Below, piece by piece: positions 23,337-30,712 of a DNA stretch of 64,000 nt. Source of the DNA: Nocardioides sp. Root140. Lineage in GTDB: Bacteria > Actinomycetota > Actinomycetes > Propionibacteriales > Nocardioidaceae. Every line of letters begins with the position of its first letter. The first letter of the stretch is position 1. The DNA lies in the NCBI RefSeq assembly GCF_001426745.1, contig NZ_LMFI01000001.1:1509978-1573977 (forward strand), in the 5' to 3' direction. The notes beneath the pieces were generated by a model, which was not told the origin of the DNA, ran no database searches, and was given only the letters and a program-made list of their open reading frames with translations. A program made the position numbers and the translations under genes.

Positions 23337-23720
23337 ATGGCCCTGGCAAAGAGCGCTGTCGCCGTGATGCTGCCCATCACGGACCCCGACCGTGCGCAGA
23401 AGTTCTACGGAGAGACCCTCGGGCTGCCCTACGAAGGGATGACCTCGGAGGGCGCACCGCGGTTCACGCTCGGCGGCGGATCCGAGCTGGTGCTGCTGCC
23501 GCGTCCGGCCGGAACGCAGTCGGAGAGCACCGCGATGAGTTGGGAGGTCCACGGGATCGAGTCGGAGGTCACCGGGCTCGCCGAGCGCGGCGTGGTCTTC
23601 GAGGACTACGACCTGCCCGACCTGAAGACCGTCGACCACATCTGCGTGATGGGAGCCGAGAAGGCCGCCTGGTTCAAGGACCCGGACGGCAACGTGCTGT
23701 GCATCCACGAGTCGACCTGA
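23337..23720 (+). CDS. VOC (glyoxalase/dioxygenase-fold) protein
   Basis: A 127-residue single-domain VOC protein with the paired beta-alpha-beta-beta-beta modules (VMLPITDPDRAQKFYGETLGLP and AAWFKDPDGNVLCIHE). These include glyoxalases, dioxygenases and binding proteins; activity cannot be assigned. It has a very strong ribosome site, AGGAGGAGG, seven bases before the ATG. Divergent from the GNAT gene. Confidence 0.9.
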   Translation: MALAKSAVAVMLPITDPDRAQKFYGETLGLPYEGMTSEGAPRFTLGGGSELVLLPRPAGTQSESTAMSWEVHGIESEVTGLAERGVVFEDYDLPDLKTVDHICVMGAEKAAWFKDPDGNVLCIHEST

Positions 23721-23737
23721 GCCGCTGACCGCCGTCC

Positions 23738-24271
23738 TCACTCGCCGGTGGCTCCGTCGATCGACTCCCGGAGCAGGTCGGCGTGGCCGTTGTGTCGTGC
23801 GTACTCCTCGACCATGTGCAGCAGGATCCAACGCAGGCTGAACTTCTCGCCGGTCCTCCGGTCGAGGCGCACCGACAGCAGGTCGAGACCGTGCTCGGGG
23901 ATCACCCGGTCGAGGATCGCGTTCGAGGCGGCGATCGCGTCGTCGAAGAGCGTGCGGATCTGCTCGGGGGTGTCGTCGACGGCACTGTGCCAGTCCCAGT
24001 CGACGTCGGCCTCCCAGTCGACGCCCTGCCAGTAGTCGGCGTCCTCGTTGCCGAGCAGTCGCCCGGAGAACCAGCTGTCCTCGCACAGCGCGAGGTGCTT
24101 GAGCATGCCGCCGAGCGTCATCGTCGACGGCGCCAGCGTCTGGTTGAGCTGTTCGCTGTTCAGGCCGGCGGTCTTCGCACGCAGGGTGTCGCGGTGGTAG
24201 TCGAGGTAGGCGCGCACCATGGTGGCTTCGTCGGCGGCCAGGGGCGGATCCAGACGTTCAGTGGCTGTCAT
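23738..24271 (-). CDS. DinB/DUF664-family protein
   Basis: A 177-residue four-helix-bundle protein of the DinB/YfiT-like superfamily, which includes mycothiol- or bacillithiol-dependent transferases. Visible: MLKHLALCEDSWF (first metal histidine), ADVDWDWHSAVDDTPEQI, and HMVEEYARHNGHADLLRE (last histidines). In actinobacteria, many of these bind a divalent metal and mycothiol. Ends 17 bases from the convergent VOC gene. The start at 24271 has GGTGAG upstream. Confidence 0.9.
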   Translation of the reverse strand: MTATERLDPPLAADEATMVRAYLDYHRDTLRAKTAGLNSEQLNQTLAPSTMTLGGMLKHLALCEDSWFSGRLLGNEDADYWQGVDWEADVDWDWHSAVDDTPEQIRTLFDDAIAASNAILDRVIPEHGLDLLSVRLDRRTGEKFSLRWILLHMVEEYARHNGHADLLRESIDGATGE

Positions 24272-24340
24272 GCGGCTCACCGTAGCGTCGCTCGCTCGGG
24301 CCGGGACAGCGCTTTTCGGCTGGGCGGTTGCGCTGGATCC

Positions 24341-25126
24341 TCAACCACCGAGGTTCGGTCGGCGATCGGTGATGCAGTACGCCGACCCGGCGGGGTCGCG
24401 CATCACGGTCCACTCCGACTCTTCCCGCTCCAGCTGGCCGCCGAGCTGCGCGTGGCGGCGTACCTCCGCTGCCCGGTCCTCGGCGGCCAGGTCGAAGTGG
24501 GCCCGCACCGGACCGGAGCTCTCACCCAGCCGCTGGAGCAGCAGCCGCAGTGGTGAGCCCAGCGGGCGCTCCAGCGCGGAGAACTCGTCATGTCCCGGCG
24601 ACGGCACGTGGGCCCAACCGGTGACTGCCGCCCAGAACGCGCACTCCTGGTCATGGCCTCGCGACGGGATGTCGAGACAGACTTGGTCGACCGCGCTCGA
24701 CCTGTCGCCAGTCCCGCTCGGCCTGTCGCCAGTCCCGCGCGACCTGTCGTGAGTTCTGGTCGACCCGTCGTGAGTTCCGTGCTCCACGAAGCAGAAGACG
24801 AAGCCACCCGGCGAGCTCAGCACCAGGTAGCCCTCGGGCAGGATCCGGTCCGCCACCACGGTCGCACCGAGGGACACCGCCTCTGCCGCGGCCGCCTCCG
24901 GGTCGCCGACGTGGAGGTCGAGGTGCAGCCCGGGCGCACCCTCGTCGAGCCGCTGCACCTTGAGGTACGGCTCGCCGGTCGGCGGCACCAGCGTGGCGAA
25001 CTCGCGGCGCGCGCCACGCGGGGCGGAGACGCGGCAGCCGGCCACCTCGCTCCAGAACATCACGCCTCGTTCGAAGGACGACCCTGGCAGGTCGAGGAAC
25101 GCTGAGATCCACAACGGTGAGTCCAT
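24341..25126 (-). CDS. Double-domain VOC protein with repetitive linker
   Basis: A 261-residue protein with two VOC-type domains. Residues 1-115 carry MFWSEVAGCRVS...LHLDLHVGDPEAAAAEA, and 145-261 carry FWAAVTGWAHVPS...RAHFDLAAEDRAAEV. Function unassigned; resembles glyoxalase-like proteins of actinobacteria. The linker between domains is encoded by four 21-base tandem units, giving a run of seven-residue repeats of the form T-H/G-D-x-S. It is divergent from the ychJ-like gene with only 17 bases between start codons. Confidence 0.85.
   Translation of the reverse strand: MDSPLWISAFLDLPGSSFERGVMFWSEVAGCRVSAPRGARREFATLVPPTGEPYLKVQRLDEGAPGLHLDLHVGDPEAAAAEAVSLGATVVADRILPEGYLVLSSPGGFVFCFVEHGTHDGSTRTHDRSRGTGDRPSGTGDRSSAVDQVCLDIPSRGHDQECAFWAAVTGWAHVPSPGHDEFSALERPLGSPLRLLLQRLGESSGPVRAHFDLAAEDRAAEVRRHAQLGGQLEREESEWTVMRDPAGSAYCITDRRPNLGG
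24701..24784. repeat. 21-bp tandem repeat within coding sequence
   Basis: Four units starting at 24701, 24722, 24743 and 24764, each beginning CCTGTCG or CCCGTCG. The unit length is a multiple of three, so the reading frame is kept. The first two units are nearly identical; the last two share a diverged second half (TGAGTTC). Confidence 0.85.
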
Positions 25127-25143
25127 GCGGCTACCGTACGAGC

Positions 25144-25524
25144 ATGTTCGGTGTCGATGCGTGTCCCTGCGGCTCCGGTGCGTTGTACGACGCGTGCTGC
25201 GGGCGTTTCCACCGCGGTGCGGAGCAGGCCTCGACCGCCGAGGAGTTGATGCGCTCGCGCTACGCGGCGTACGCCGTCGACGACCTCGACTACGTCTTCC
25301 GCACCTGGCATCCGCGGACGCGTCCGGCCGACCCCAAGCCGCAGCCCGGCACCACATGGACCGGCCTCGAGATCGTCGACGTCGTGGCCGGTGGCCCCGA
25401 CGACGACTCGGGCATCGTCGAGTTCCGGGCGCACTTCACCACGCCCTCAGGGGTCGACGTGCTCCACGAACGCAGCACCTTCGAGCGCCGCGCAGGTCGT
25501 TGGTTCTACCTCACCGCCGTCTGA
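25144..25524 (+). CDS. YchJ-family SEC-C motif protein
   Basis: A 126-residue UPF0225/YchJ-like protein. It opens with the zinc-binding SEC-C motif CPCGSGALYDACCGRFH, followed by SRYAAYAVDDLDYVFRTWHP and a C-terminal NTF2-like cup (GIVEFRAHFTT...RWFYLTAV). Molecular role unknown. Strong family resemblance over the whole length. No clear ribosome site, consistent with a leaderless or near-leaderless transcript from the very short divergent intergenic region. Confidence 0.92.
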   Translation: MFGVDACPCGSGALYDACCGRFHRGAEQASTAEELMRSRYAAYAVDDLDYVFRTWHPRTRPADPKPQPGTTWTGLEIVDVVAGGPDDDSGIVEFRAHFTTPSGVDVLHERSTFERRAGRWFYLTAV

Positions 25525-25527
25525 CCC

Positions 25528-25691
25528 TCTCGGTGGTCGAGTGCCGCCGAGGATCCCCCTCGGTGGTCGAGTGCCGCCGAGGAACGCCCCCCTCGGTGGT
25601 CGAGTGCCGCCGAGGAACGAGGCGGTGTATCGAGACCACACCCACCCAGGTCTCGATACGCTCGCTGGCGCTCACTACTCGACCACCGAGA
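25528..25691. repeat. Composite dispersed repeats between convergent genes
   Basis: Three direct copies of CTCGGTGGTCGAGTGCCGCC (25529, 25559 and 25592) and, after a GTATCGAGACC junction, an inverted unit GGTCTCGATACGCTCGCTGG...ACTACTCGACCACCGAG. It fills the gap between the convergent ychJ-like and IMPACT genes and may fold into a long hairpin. Same repeat family (GTGGTCGAG...GTATCGAGACC variant) as elsewhere in the window. Confidence 0.85.
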
Positions 25692-25705
25692 AAACTCGCC
25701 CGCGC

Positions 25706-26344
25706 TCACTGCTCGACCAACGAATCGACCCAGCGCGAGCCGACCTCGACGGGCTCCGAGGCTCCACCGGTCAGCTCGGCGACCAGCGGGACGAACGCGT
25801 CCGATGAGCCGGCAGGTACGCCGAGCAGCAGCGTCACCGAAGCGCCGTACGCGACGTCGAGCACCGTGATGCCACGGGCCCGCAGCTCGGTCTCGAGTCG
25901 ACCGGCGGCAGCGTGCTCGACGACCAGCGAGTGCTCCACGACCAACGCGCGCTGCAGCGTGCCGACCGCGTCGAGGCCGGCGCGCACCGCGTCGCCGTAC
26001 GCCCGGACCAGGCCGCCGGCGCCGAGCAGGACGCCGCCGAACCAGCGAGTCACCACGACCACGACGTCGGAGACCTCGCGCCCGCGGAGCACGTCGAGCA
26101 TCGGGGCGCCCGCCGTACCGGCCGGCTCCCCGTCGTCGGAGGAGCGCTGCACGTCGGCGGCCGGCCCGAGGACGAACGCCGAGCAGTGGTGCCGGGCGTC
26201 CCAGTGCTCCTTGCGCAGCCGGTCGACCACGGCACGCGCGGCGGACTCGTCGGCCACCCGTTCGACCGTGCAGAGGAACCGCGACCGCTTGACCTCGATC
26301 TCGGCCGACCCGTCGCGGGCCACGGTGAGGTAGGAGTCAGGCAC
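25706..26344 (-). CDS. IMPACT/YigZ-family protein
   Basis: A 212-residue YigZ-type protein. The N-terminal IMPACT domain contains EVKRSRFLCTVERV, DDGEPAGTAGAPMLDVL and VTRWFGGVLLGAGGLVRAY, followed by an EF-G-domain-V-like C-terminus. Linked to translation control in eukaryotic relatives; bacterial role unclear. Its start overlaps the end of the upstream coiled-coil gene by eight bases, so the two are probably coupled. Confidence 0.95.
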   Translation of the reverse strand: MPDSYLTVARDGSAEIEVKRSRFLCTVERVADESAARAVVDRLRKEHWDARHHCSAFVLGPAADVQRSSDDGEPAGTAGAPMLDVLRGREVSDVVVVVTRWFGGVLLGAGGLVRAYGDAVRAGLDAVGTLQRALVVEHSLVVEHAAAGRLETELRARGITVLDVAYGASVTLLLGVPAGSSDAFVPLVAELTGGASEPVEVGSRWVDSLVEQ

Positions 26345-27281
26345 CCAGCATGCTCTCGCGTTCGGTGGCGCACTGGGCGAGTCCCTGGGTCACGGCGGCA
26401 CGCCGGCGCTCGATCTCCTGGCCGACTCCCGCGACCGCGGCAAGGGCGCCACGCACCCGGGCGGTGGAGTCGACGATCCGGTCGCGCACCGCGAGGTCAC
26501 TGAAGAAGTTGTCGAACCAGACGTCGAAGGTCTTCGTGAGGTCGGAGATGCCGACGTCACCGACCGGGGCGACGCCGACGTCGTTCAGCTCGGTCGCCAG
26601 CCGCCGCAGCGCGCCGTCCGCAGCGCGCAGCCGGTTGGTCGCGTCGTCGAGCCGTTGGTGCTTCTGCAGGTCGGAGATCAACCCGCCACCGAAGAACGTG
26701 TCGTACGTCGACCACGACTGCGCCGATCCCAGCAGCTCGGCGGCCTCGTTGAGCGCCCGGAACGCCTGCTGGCCGGCCTGGTCCGCCTCGGCGAGCTCAC
26801 GCTCCTCGTTGCGCAGGGCGCCGACCCTGGTGGCGAGATCGGCGAGCGACGCCCCCACCTGCGGGTCGACGGTGGGGATCCACGCCTCCTTCTCGGCGAG
26901 CACGCGTTGCCAGTTCTCCTCGACGTCGCCCAGGCCCTGGAGCCGCTGTCGCACGTCGGCGCACTCGGCCTCCAGCTGTGACTCGCGTGCCTCGGCGGTG
27001 GCCGTGGCGTACTCGGCCTGCTGCTGCTCGGCCTTCTCACGTTCGAGCCGCTCGACCCGCTCACCCTTCAACCCGGCCAGGATCCGGGTCGGGCTGAACG
27101 ACTCGAGCTTCGCGACGTCGGCCCGCTCGTCCTCGAGGCGGGCCCGCGCTTCGGCCACCGCCCGCGTCGCCACGGCGAGGTCCTGCTCCAGACCGGTCAG
27201 CCGCTCGCGCAGCGTGCGCCTCTCACTGCGGGCCTGTTCGGCGTCGGCCAGTCGCTTGGCGATCTCGTCCCCGTTGGTCAT
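26337..27281 (-). CDS. Coiled-coil protein of unknown function
   Basis: A 314-residue, highly charged helical protein. Long heptad-rich stretches span roughly residues 1-130 (RTLRERLTGLEQDLAVATRA, EREKAEQQQAEYATATAEAR), and a less regular helical second half contains STYDTFFGGGLISDLQKHQR. No enzyme motif and no membrane segment. I do not recognise a named family. It is first in a two-gene unit with the IMPACT-family gene. Confidence 0.75.
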   Translation of the reverse strand: MTNGDEIAKRLADAEQARSERRTLRERLTGLEQDLAVATRAVAEARARLEDERADVAKLESFSPTRILAGLKGERVERLEREKAEQQQAEYATATAEARESQLEAECADVRQRLQGLGDVEENWQRVLAEKEAWIPTVDPQVGASLADLATRVGALRNEERELAEADQAGQQAFRALNEAAELLGSAQSWSTYDTFFGGGLISDLQKHQRLDDATNRLRAADGALRRLATELNDVGVAPVGDVGISDLTKTFDVWFDNFFSDLAVRDRIVDSTARVRGALAAVAGVGQEIERRRAAVTQGLAQCATERESMLGA

Positions 27282-27302
27282 GTCGGCATCGTAGGCCGCG
27301 GG

Positions 27303-28085
27303 TCACCACACGCCGAGGACGTCGCCGCCGATCTTGACGATGAACGCGGAGACCACGACCACGAAGAAGACCCGCACGAACCCGGCACCCTTGTGGACCG
27401 CCACCCGGGCGCCGAGGTAGCCGCCGACCAGGTTCGCCACCCCCATGAACAGCCCGATCTTCCACATCACCGCACCCTGCGGGATGAAGATCACCAGCGA
27501 GGCGAGGTTCGTGGCCCAGTTGGCCAGCTTGGCCTTGGCCGAGGCCTCCAGGAAGTTGTAGCCGAGCAGGCCGACCAGGGTGAAGACGAAGAACGAGCCG
27601 GTGCCCGGCCCGAGCGCACCGTCGTAGAACCCGATCGCCAGGCCGGTCAGCGCGGCCAGGATCGTGTGCCGGTGCCCGGAGAACCGCAGCTCGGTCAGCT
27701 CCCCGGCCTCCGGCTTGAGCAGCACGTAGGCGCCGACCAGGATCAGCACGGCGAGGATGATCGGGTTGAACGCCGACTTGGGGATCAGCGTCGCCACCAG
27801 CGCCCCGCCCATGGCCCCGGCGAAGGCCGCCAGCATCAACGGCAGGAACGTCTTCGGGTCGGGCTTGATCCGGCGGTAGAACGTGGCCGAGCTGACCGTC
27901 GTACCGCAGATCGAGGCGAGCTTGTTGGTGGCCAGGATGTGCACCGGCGCGGCACCCGGCAGACCGATCACGAGGGCCGGCAGCTGGATCAGTCCCCCGC
28001 CGCCGACGACCGCGTCCACGAAGCCCGCCGCGAGGGCCGCCAGCACGAGCAGGCTGATGACGGTCAGCGTCGGCTCGGGCACCAC
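27303..28085 (-). CDS. TauE/SafE-family membrane transporter
   Basis: A 260-residue membrane protein with eight hydrophobic segments and the duplicated family pattern: FVDAVVGGGGLIQLPALV near the start and IGFYDGALGPGTGSFFVF in the middle. Family members export sulfite, sulfoacetate or similar organosulfur anions; the substrate here is not indicated by neighbours. GTG start. Ends 21 bases before the start of the coiled-coil gene. Confidence 0.92.
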   Translation of the reverse strand: MVPEPTLTVISLLVLAALAAGFVDAVVGGGGLIQLPALVIGLPGAAPVHILATNKLASICGTTVSSATFYRRIKPDPKTFLPLMLAAFAGAMGGALVATLIPKSAFNPIILAVLILVGAYVLLKPEAGELTELRFSGHRHTILAALTGLAIGFYDGALGPGTGSFFVFTLVGLLGYNFLEASAKAKLANWATNLASLVIFIPQGAVMWKIGLFMGVANLVGGYLGARVAVHKGAGFVRVFFVVVVSAFIVKIGGDVLGVW

Positions 28086-28129
28086 GCCACCCTAGACCGA
28101 CCGGAGACCGGTGGAGTCTTGCGGATCTC

Positions 28130-28169
28130 TTGAGGATTCGCTGAAGGTACGCCGAGCCCGTGCTTGAGG
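28130..28169 (+). promoter_or_regulatory. Three-box TTGAGG array upstream of the TasA-like gene
   Basis: TTGAGG at 28130, CTGAAG at 28141 and TTGAGG at 28164, spaced 11 and 23 bases. The same three-box order and spacing occurs at 30636/30647/30670. Direct repeats one helical turn apart are the usual target format for OmpR-family regulators, and such a regulator is encoded at 29837-30613. No experimental support. Confidence 0.55.
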
Positions 28170-28170
28170 C

Positions 28171-28196
28171 GCGACGACCAGAGTTCTGGTTGTCGC
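28171..28196. promoter_or_regulatory. 26-bp inverted repeat, putative operator
   Basis: GCGACGACCAGA and TCTGGTTGTCGC are inverted repeats (11 of 12 bases) around a central GT, 46 bases upstream of the TasA-like start and directly after the third TTGAGG box. Fits a dimeric-regulator operator or part of the core promoter region. Confidence 0.5.
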
Positions 28197-28242
28197 AGAA
28201 GAAAGACCAGCGGGGCTGGTCACTCACACGAAGGAACACACC

Positions 28243-28866
28243 ATGCGCAGCATCTCCAAGCCGGGCCGCAAGCACTCCGTCAAGATCCTCGCCTCGGCCG
28301 GACTCGTGATCGCCGCGGCCGGTGTCGCGGGCCTGGGCACCTACGGTTCGTTCACCTCGACCACCAGCGCCAGCACCAACGTCGGCACCGGGACCGTGAA
28401 GCTCGACCTGGCCAACCAGGCCACCCGCGGTCTCGACATCGCGGTCACCAGCATGGTGCCTGCCGACTACGCCCAGCGTGCCGTCCAGCTGACCCGCTCG
28501 GCCACCTCCGAGAGCTTCGGCAGCGTCACGCTCAAGACGAGCCTGACCACCGACAACCTGCTCAAGACCGGCAGCGACGGCCTCAAGCTGCAGATCGACG
28601 CGTGCTCGGCCCCGTGGGTCAAGGCCGCCGGCAGCAACGACCTGACCTGCTCGGGCACCACCACCGTCGTGCTCGCCTCGGGTGCCGCCACCCAGACGGA
28701 CGTCGCACTGCCGAAGGCGCTGGCCGACCTCGACAGCGCCACCAGGGTCGCGAACCTGCGCATCCAGCTCTCGCTCCCCCAGACGGCGAACAACGACTAC
28801 CAGGGCCTGAGCAACGCCGTGAACGTCGACTTCACCGCGACCCAGCGCGCCGGCCAGGCCCAGTGA
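28243..28866 (+). CDS. TasA/camelysin-like secreted protein, SipW-type substrate
   Basis: A 207-residue secreted protein. A basic N-terminus is followed by one hydrophobic segment and the GLGTYGSFTSTTSAS junction typical of TasA/CalY proteins processed by SipW-type signal peptidases. The mature part is beta-rich and Ser/Thr/Ala-rich with one cysteine pair (CSAPW...LTCSG). TasA homologues form extracellular fibres in Bacillus; a matrix or surface role is inferred. A GAAGGA ribosome site precedes the ATG. The peptidase gene follows 49 bases later. Confidence 0.75.
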   Translation: MRSISKPGRKHSVKILASAGLVIAAAGVAGLGTYGSFTSTTSASTNVGTGTVKLDLANQATRGLDIAVTSMVPADYAQRAVQLTRSATSESFGSVTLKTSLTTDNLLKTGSDGLKLQIDACSAPWVKAAGSNDLTCSGTTTVVLASGAATQTDVALPKALADLDSATRVANLRIQLSLPQTANNDYQGLSNAVNVDFTATQRAGQAQ

Positions 28867-28915
28867 CGCAGGCCCGCTGACCCAGGGCCGACCAGACCAC
28901 GAACAGGAGAAGACC

Positions 28916-29833
28916 ATGACGCTCCACCGCCTGCGCCTCGCGCTCACCCGGTTGCTCAGCCTGGCCGTCTCCGCGGTCCTGGTCGGGTGCCTGTTGGTCT
29001 TCGGCCTGATCGCCCTGGGCCCGCACGTCTTCGGCTACCGGACGGCCACGATGCTGACCGGCAGCATGGACCCCGGCATCACGCCGGGCGACGTCGTGGT
29101 CTCGTTGCCGAAGCCGGCCGACGAGGTCGAGGTCGGCGACGTGATCAGCTACCACATCCCCGTCGAGGACCACCGGGTCGAGACGCACCGGGTGATCGAG
29201 GTGATCGGCAACGACGACGGCACGATCGCCGTCCGCACGCAGGGCGACGCCAACGCCGCCGCCGACCCGTGGGTCGCCACCCTCGACGGCGACACCGTCT
29301 GGGAGAAGAAGGCCGTCGTGCCGTGGATCGGCAACGGCATTCGTGCCCTGCGCAGTCCCTTCGTGCAACGACACGTCTTCTGGGGCGCACTCGCCCTCAT
29401 GCTCCTCGTCGGCCTCAGCATGATCTGGAGCCGCGACGACGAGCAGCAGGAGCTGACGGAGCAGCCGGTGGTCGTGACGATCCTGGAGCCCGACCAGTGG
29501 AGTTACACCGCGGCCCTGGCCGCGCTCGCCGAGGACCTCGACGCCGACTACGCGCTGACGTACGCCGGGCAGTGGTCCGACCTGTTGCCCCGACGCATCG
29601 ACCGGGTCCACGCCGCGGTCCAAGCACGGGACGCGCTGACCGGCAACGACGCCGTGCTCAGCCTCAAGGTGTCGTCGGCCAGCATCGGTGCCGTCGACCT
29701 GGCCGAGACCGCCGCACTGCTGGAGGAAGCGATCGCCGACTCCGCCTGGGAGCTCGCGGACGACCTGCTCACGGGCCTTCCGCAACTGGCCGACCGAAGC
29801 CGCCACGACCTGCAGACCTGCATGGCCGCGTGA
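28916..29833 (+). CDS. sipW: SipW-type signal peptidase I with C-terminal Hpt-like domain
   Basis: Membrane peptidase expected to process the TasA-like protein. After a first membrane helix (about 14-35), TMLTGSMDPGITPGDVV holds the nucleophile Ser50, and ETHRVIEV (His91) replaces the lysine of classical enzymes, as in ER/SipW-type peptidases. A second membrane helix spans 153-171. An extra segment of about 130 residues follows; within it, residues 215-303 read like a histidine phosphotransfer domain (DAVLSLKVSSASIGAVDLAE...LLEEAI), but the position of the usual His of the HTLKG motif is Leu248. Bacillus SipW lacks this segment. Convergent with an OmpR-type regulator gene, stop codons only a few bases apart. 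Confidence 0.85.
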   Translation: MTLHRLRLALTRLLSLAVSAVLVGCLLVFGLIALGPHVFGYRTATMLTGSMDPGITPGDVVVSLPKPADEVEVGDVISYHIPVEDHRVETHRVIEVIGNDDGTIAVRTQGDANAAADPWVATLDGDTVWEKKAVVPWIGNGIRALRSPFVQRHVFWGALALMLLVGLSMIWSRDDEQQELTEQPVVVTILEPDQWSYTAALAALAEDLDADYALTYAGQWSDLLPRRIDRVHAAVQARDALTGNDAVLSLKVSSASIGAVDLAETAALLEEAIADSAWELADDLLTGLPQLADRSRHDLQTCMAA

Positions 29834-29836
29834 GGG

Positions 29837-30613
29837 TCAGGCCGGCGTCTCCATGCGATATCCGACTCCCCGCACCGTGCGGATGAACCGCCGATCCGGC
29901 TGCTCCCCGAGCTTCTTGCGCAGGTTGCCGACATGCACCTCGACGAGGTGGGTGTCGCTGGCCCACTCGTTGCCCCAGACCGTGCGCAGCAACGCCTCGC
30001 GGCTCCACACCCGGCCGGGGCGGCGGACCAGCTCGGTGAGCAGGTCGAACTCGATGCGGGTCAACTCGGTCTCCACCTCGTCGACCCACACCTGGCGGGC
30101 GTCGACGTCGACCGCGATCACGCCGTGGCGCAGCACCTCGTTCTCGACGTCGGGCTGTGCCGCCGGCTCGGCAGTGGGCGTCTCGGTGCTGGGCGCCACC
30201 GGCGCGGCCTGCTCCGTACCGATCTGCGCCGAGCCTGACTGCGTCGTACGGCGCGGACGCCGGAACAGCGCACTGACCCGGGCCCGCAGCTCGCGCGGGC
30301 TGAACGGCTTGACCATGAAGTCGTCGGCCCCCGTCTCGAGGCCGATCAACTTGTCGATCTCGTCGCGGCGGGCCGAGATCATCACGACGTACGCGTCACT
30401 GTGCTGGCGGATCCGCCGGCACGCCTCGATCCCGTCGAAGCCGGGCAGGCCCAGGTCGAGCGTGATCAGGTCAGGATCGAGGCTGAGTGCGGCTTCGACG
30501 CCGGCCGGCCCGTCCTCGGCCGTGCTGACGGTGAAGCCCTGGCTGGTCAGGGTGTGCTCGATCAGCCCGCGAATGTCCGAGTCATCCTCGATGACCAAAG
30601 CTGTCCGTTCCAT
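29837..30613 (-). CDS. OmpR-family response regulator, orphan
   Basis: A 258-residue transcription regulator: receiver domain (acidic pair 10-11, phospho-acceptor Asp53, Lys102 in MVKPFSP), a linker of about 45 residues rich in Pro/Thr/Ala, then a winged-helix effector domain (ELTRIEFDLLTELVRRPGRVWSREALL...VRGVGYRM). No sensor kinase gene lies nearby. Converges with the SipW-type gene, and its promoter region (30614-30712) is shared with a divergent secreted-protein gene and carries the TTGAGG boxes, so autoregulation is likely. Confidence 0.95.
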   Translation of the reverse strand: MERTALVIEDDSDIRGLIEHTLTSQGFTVSTAEDGPAGVEAALSLDPDLITLDLGLPGFDGIEACRRIRQHSDAYVVMISARRDEIDKLIGLETGADDFMVKPFSPRELRARVSALFRRPRRTTQSGSAQIGTEQAAPVAPSTETPTAEPAAQPDVENEVLRHGVIAVDVDARQVWVDEVETELTRIEFDLLTELVRRPGRVWSREALLRTVWGNEWASDTHLVEVHVGNLRKKLGEQPDRRFIRTVRGVGYRMETPA

Positions 30614-30635
30614 TCCTCGATCCTGCCAGCATTCC

Positions 30636-30695
30636 TTGAGGAAACCTTGAGGCCCGACGCGCGTCGGCCTTGAAGTGCCGCCACCAGACTTGAGC
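30636..30695 (+). promoter_or_regulatory. TTGAGG box array in regulator/secreted-protein intergenic region
   Basis: TTGAGG at 30636 and 30647, TTGAAG at 30670 and TTGAGC at 30690. The first three reproduce the 11/23 spacing seen upstream of the TasA-like gene, and the following bases (CCACCAGAC against GACCAGAG) also align. Between divergent promoters, so it could control both genes. Confidence 0.55.
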
Positions 30696-30712
30696 CCGAG
30701 CCACCCACCGAG

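Noticed and set aside
25528..25624. Possible CRISPR array
   Set aside because: Only three units with spacers of about five to eight bases; a known-type dispersed repeat, not CRISPR.
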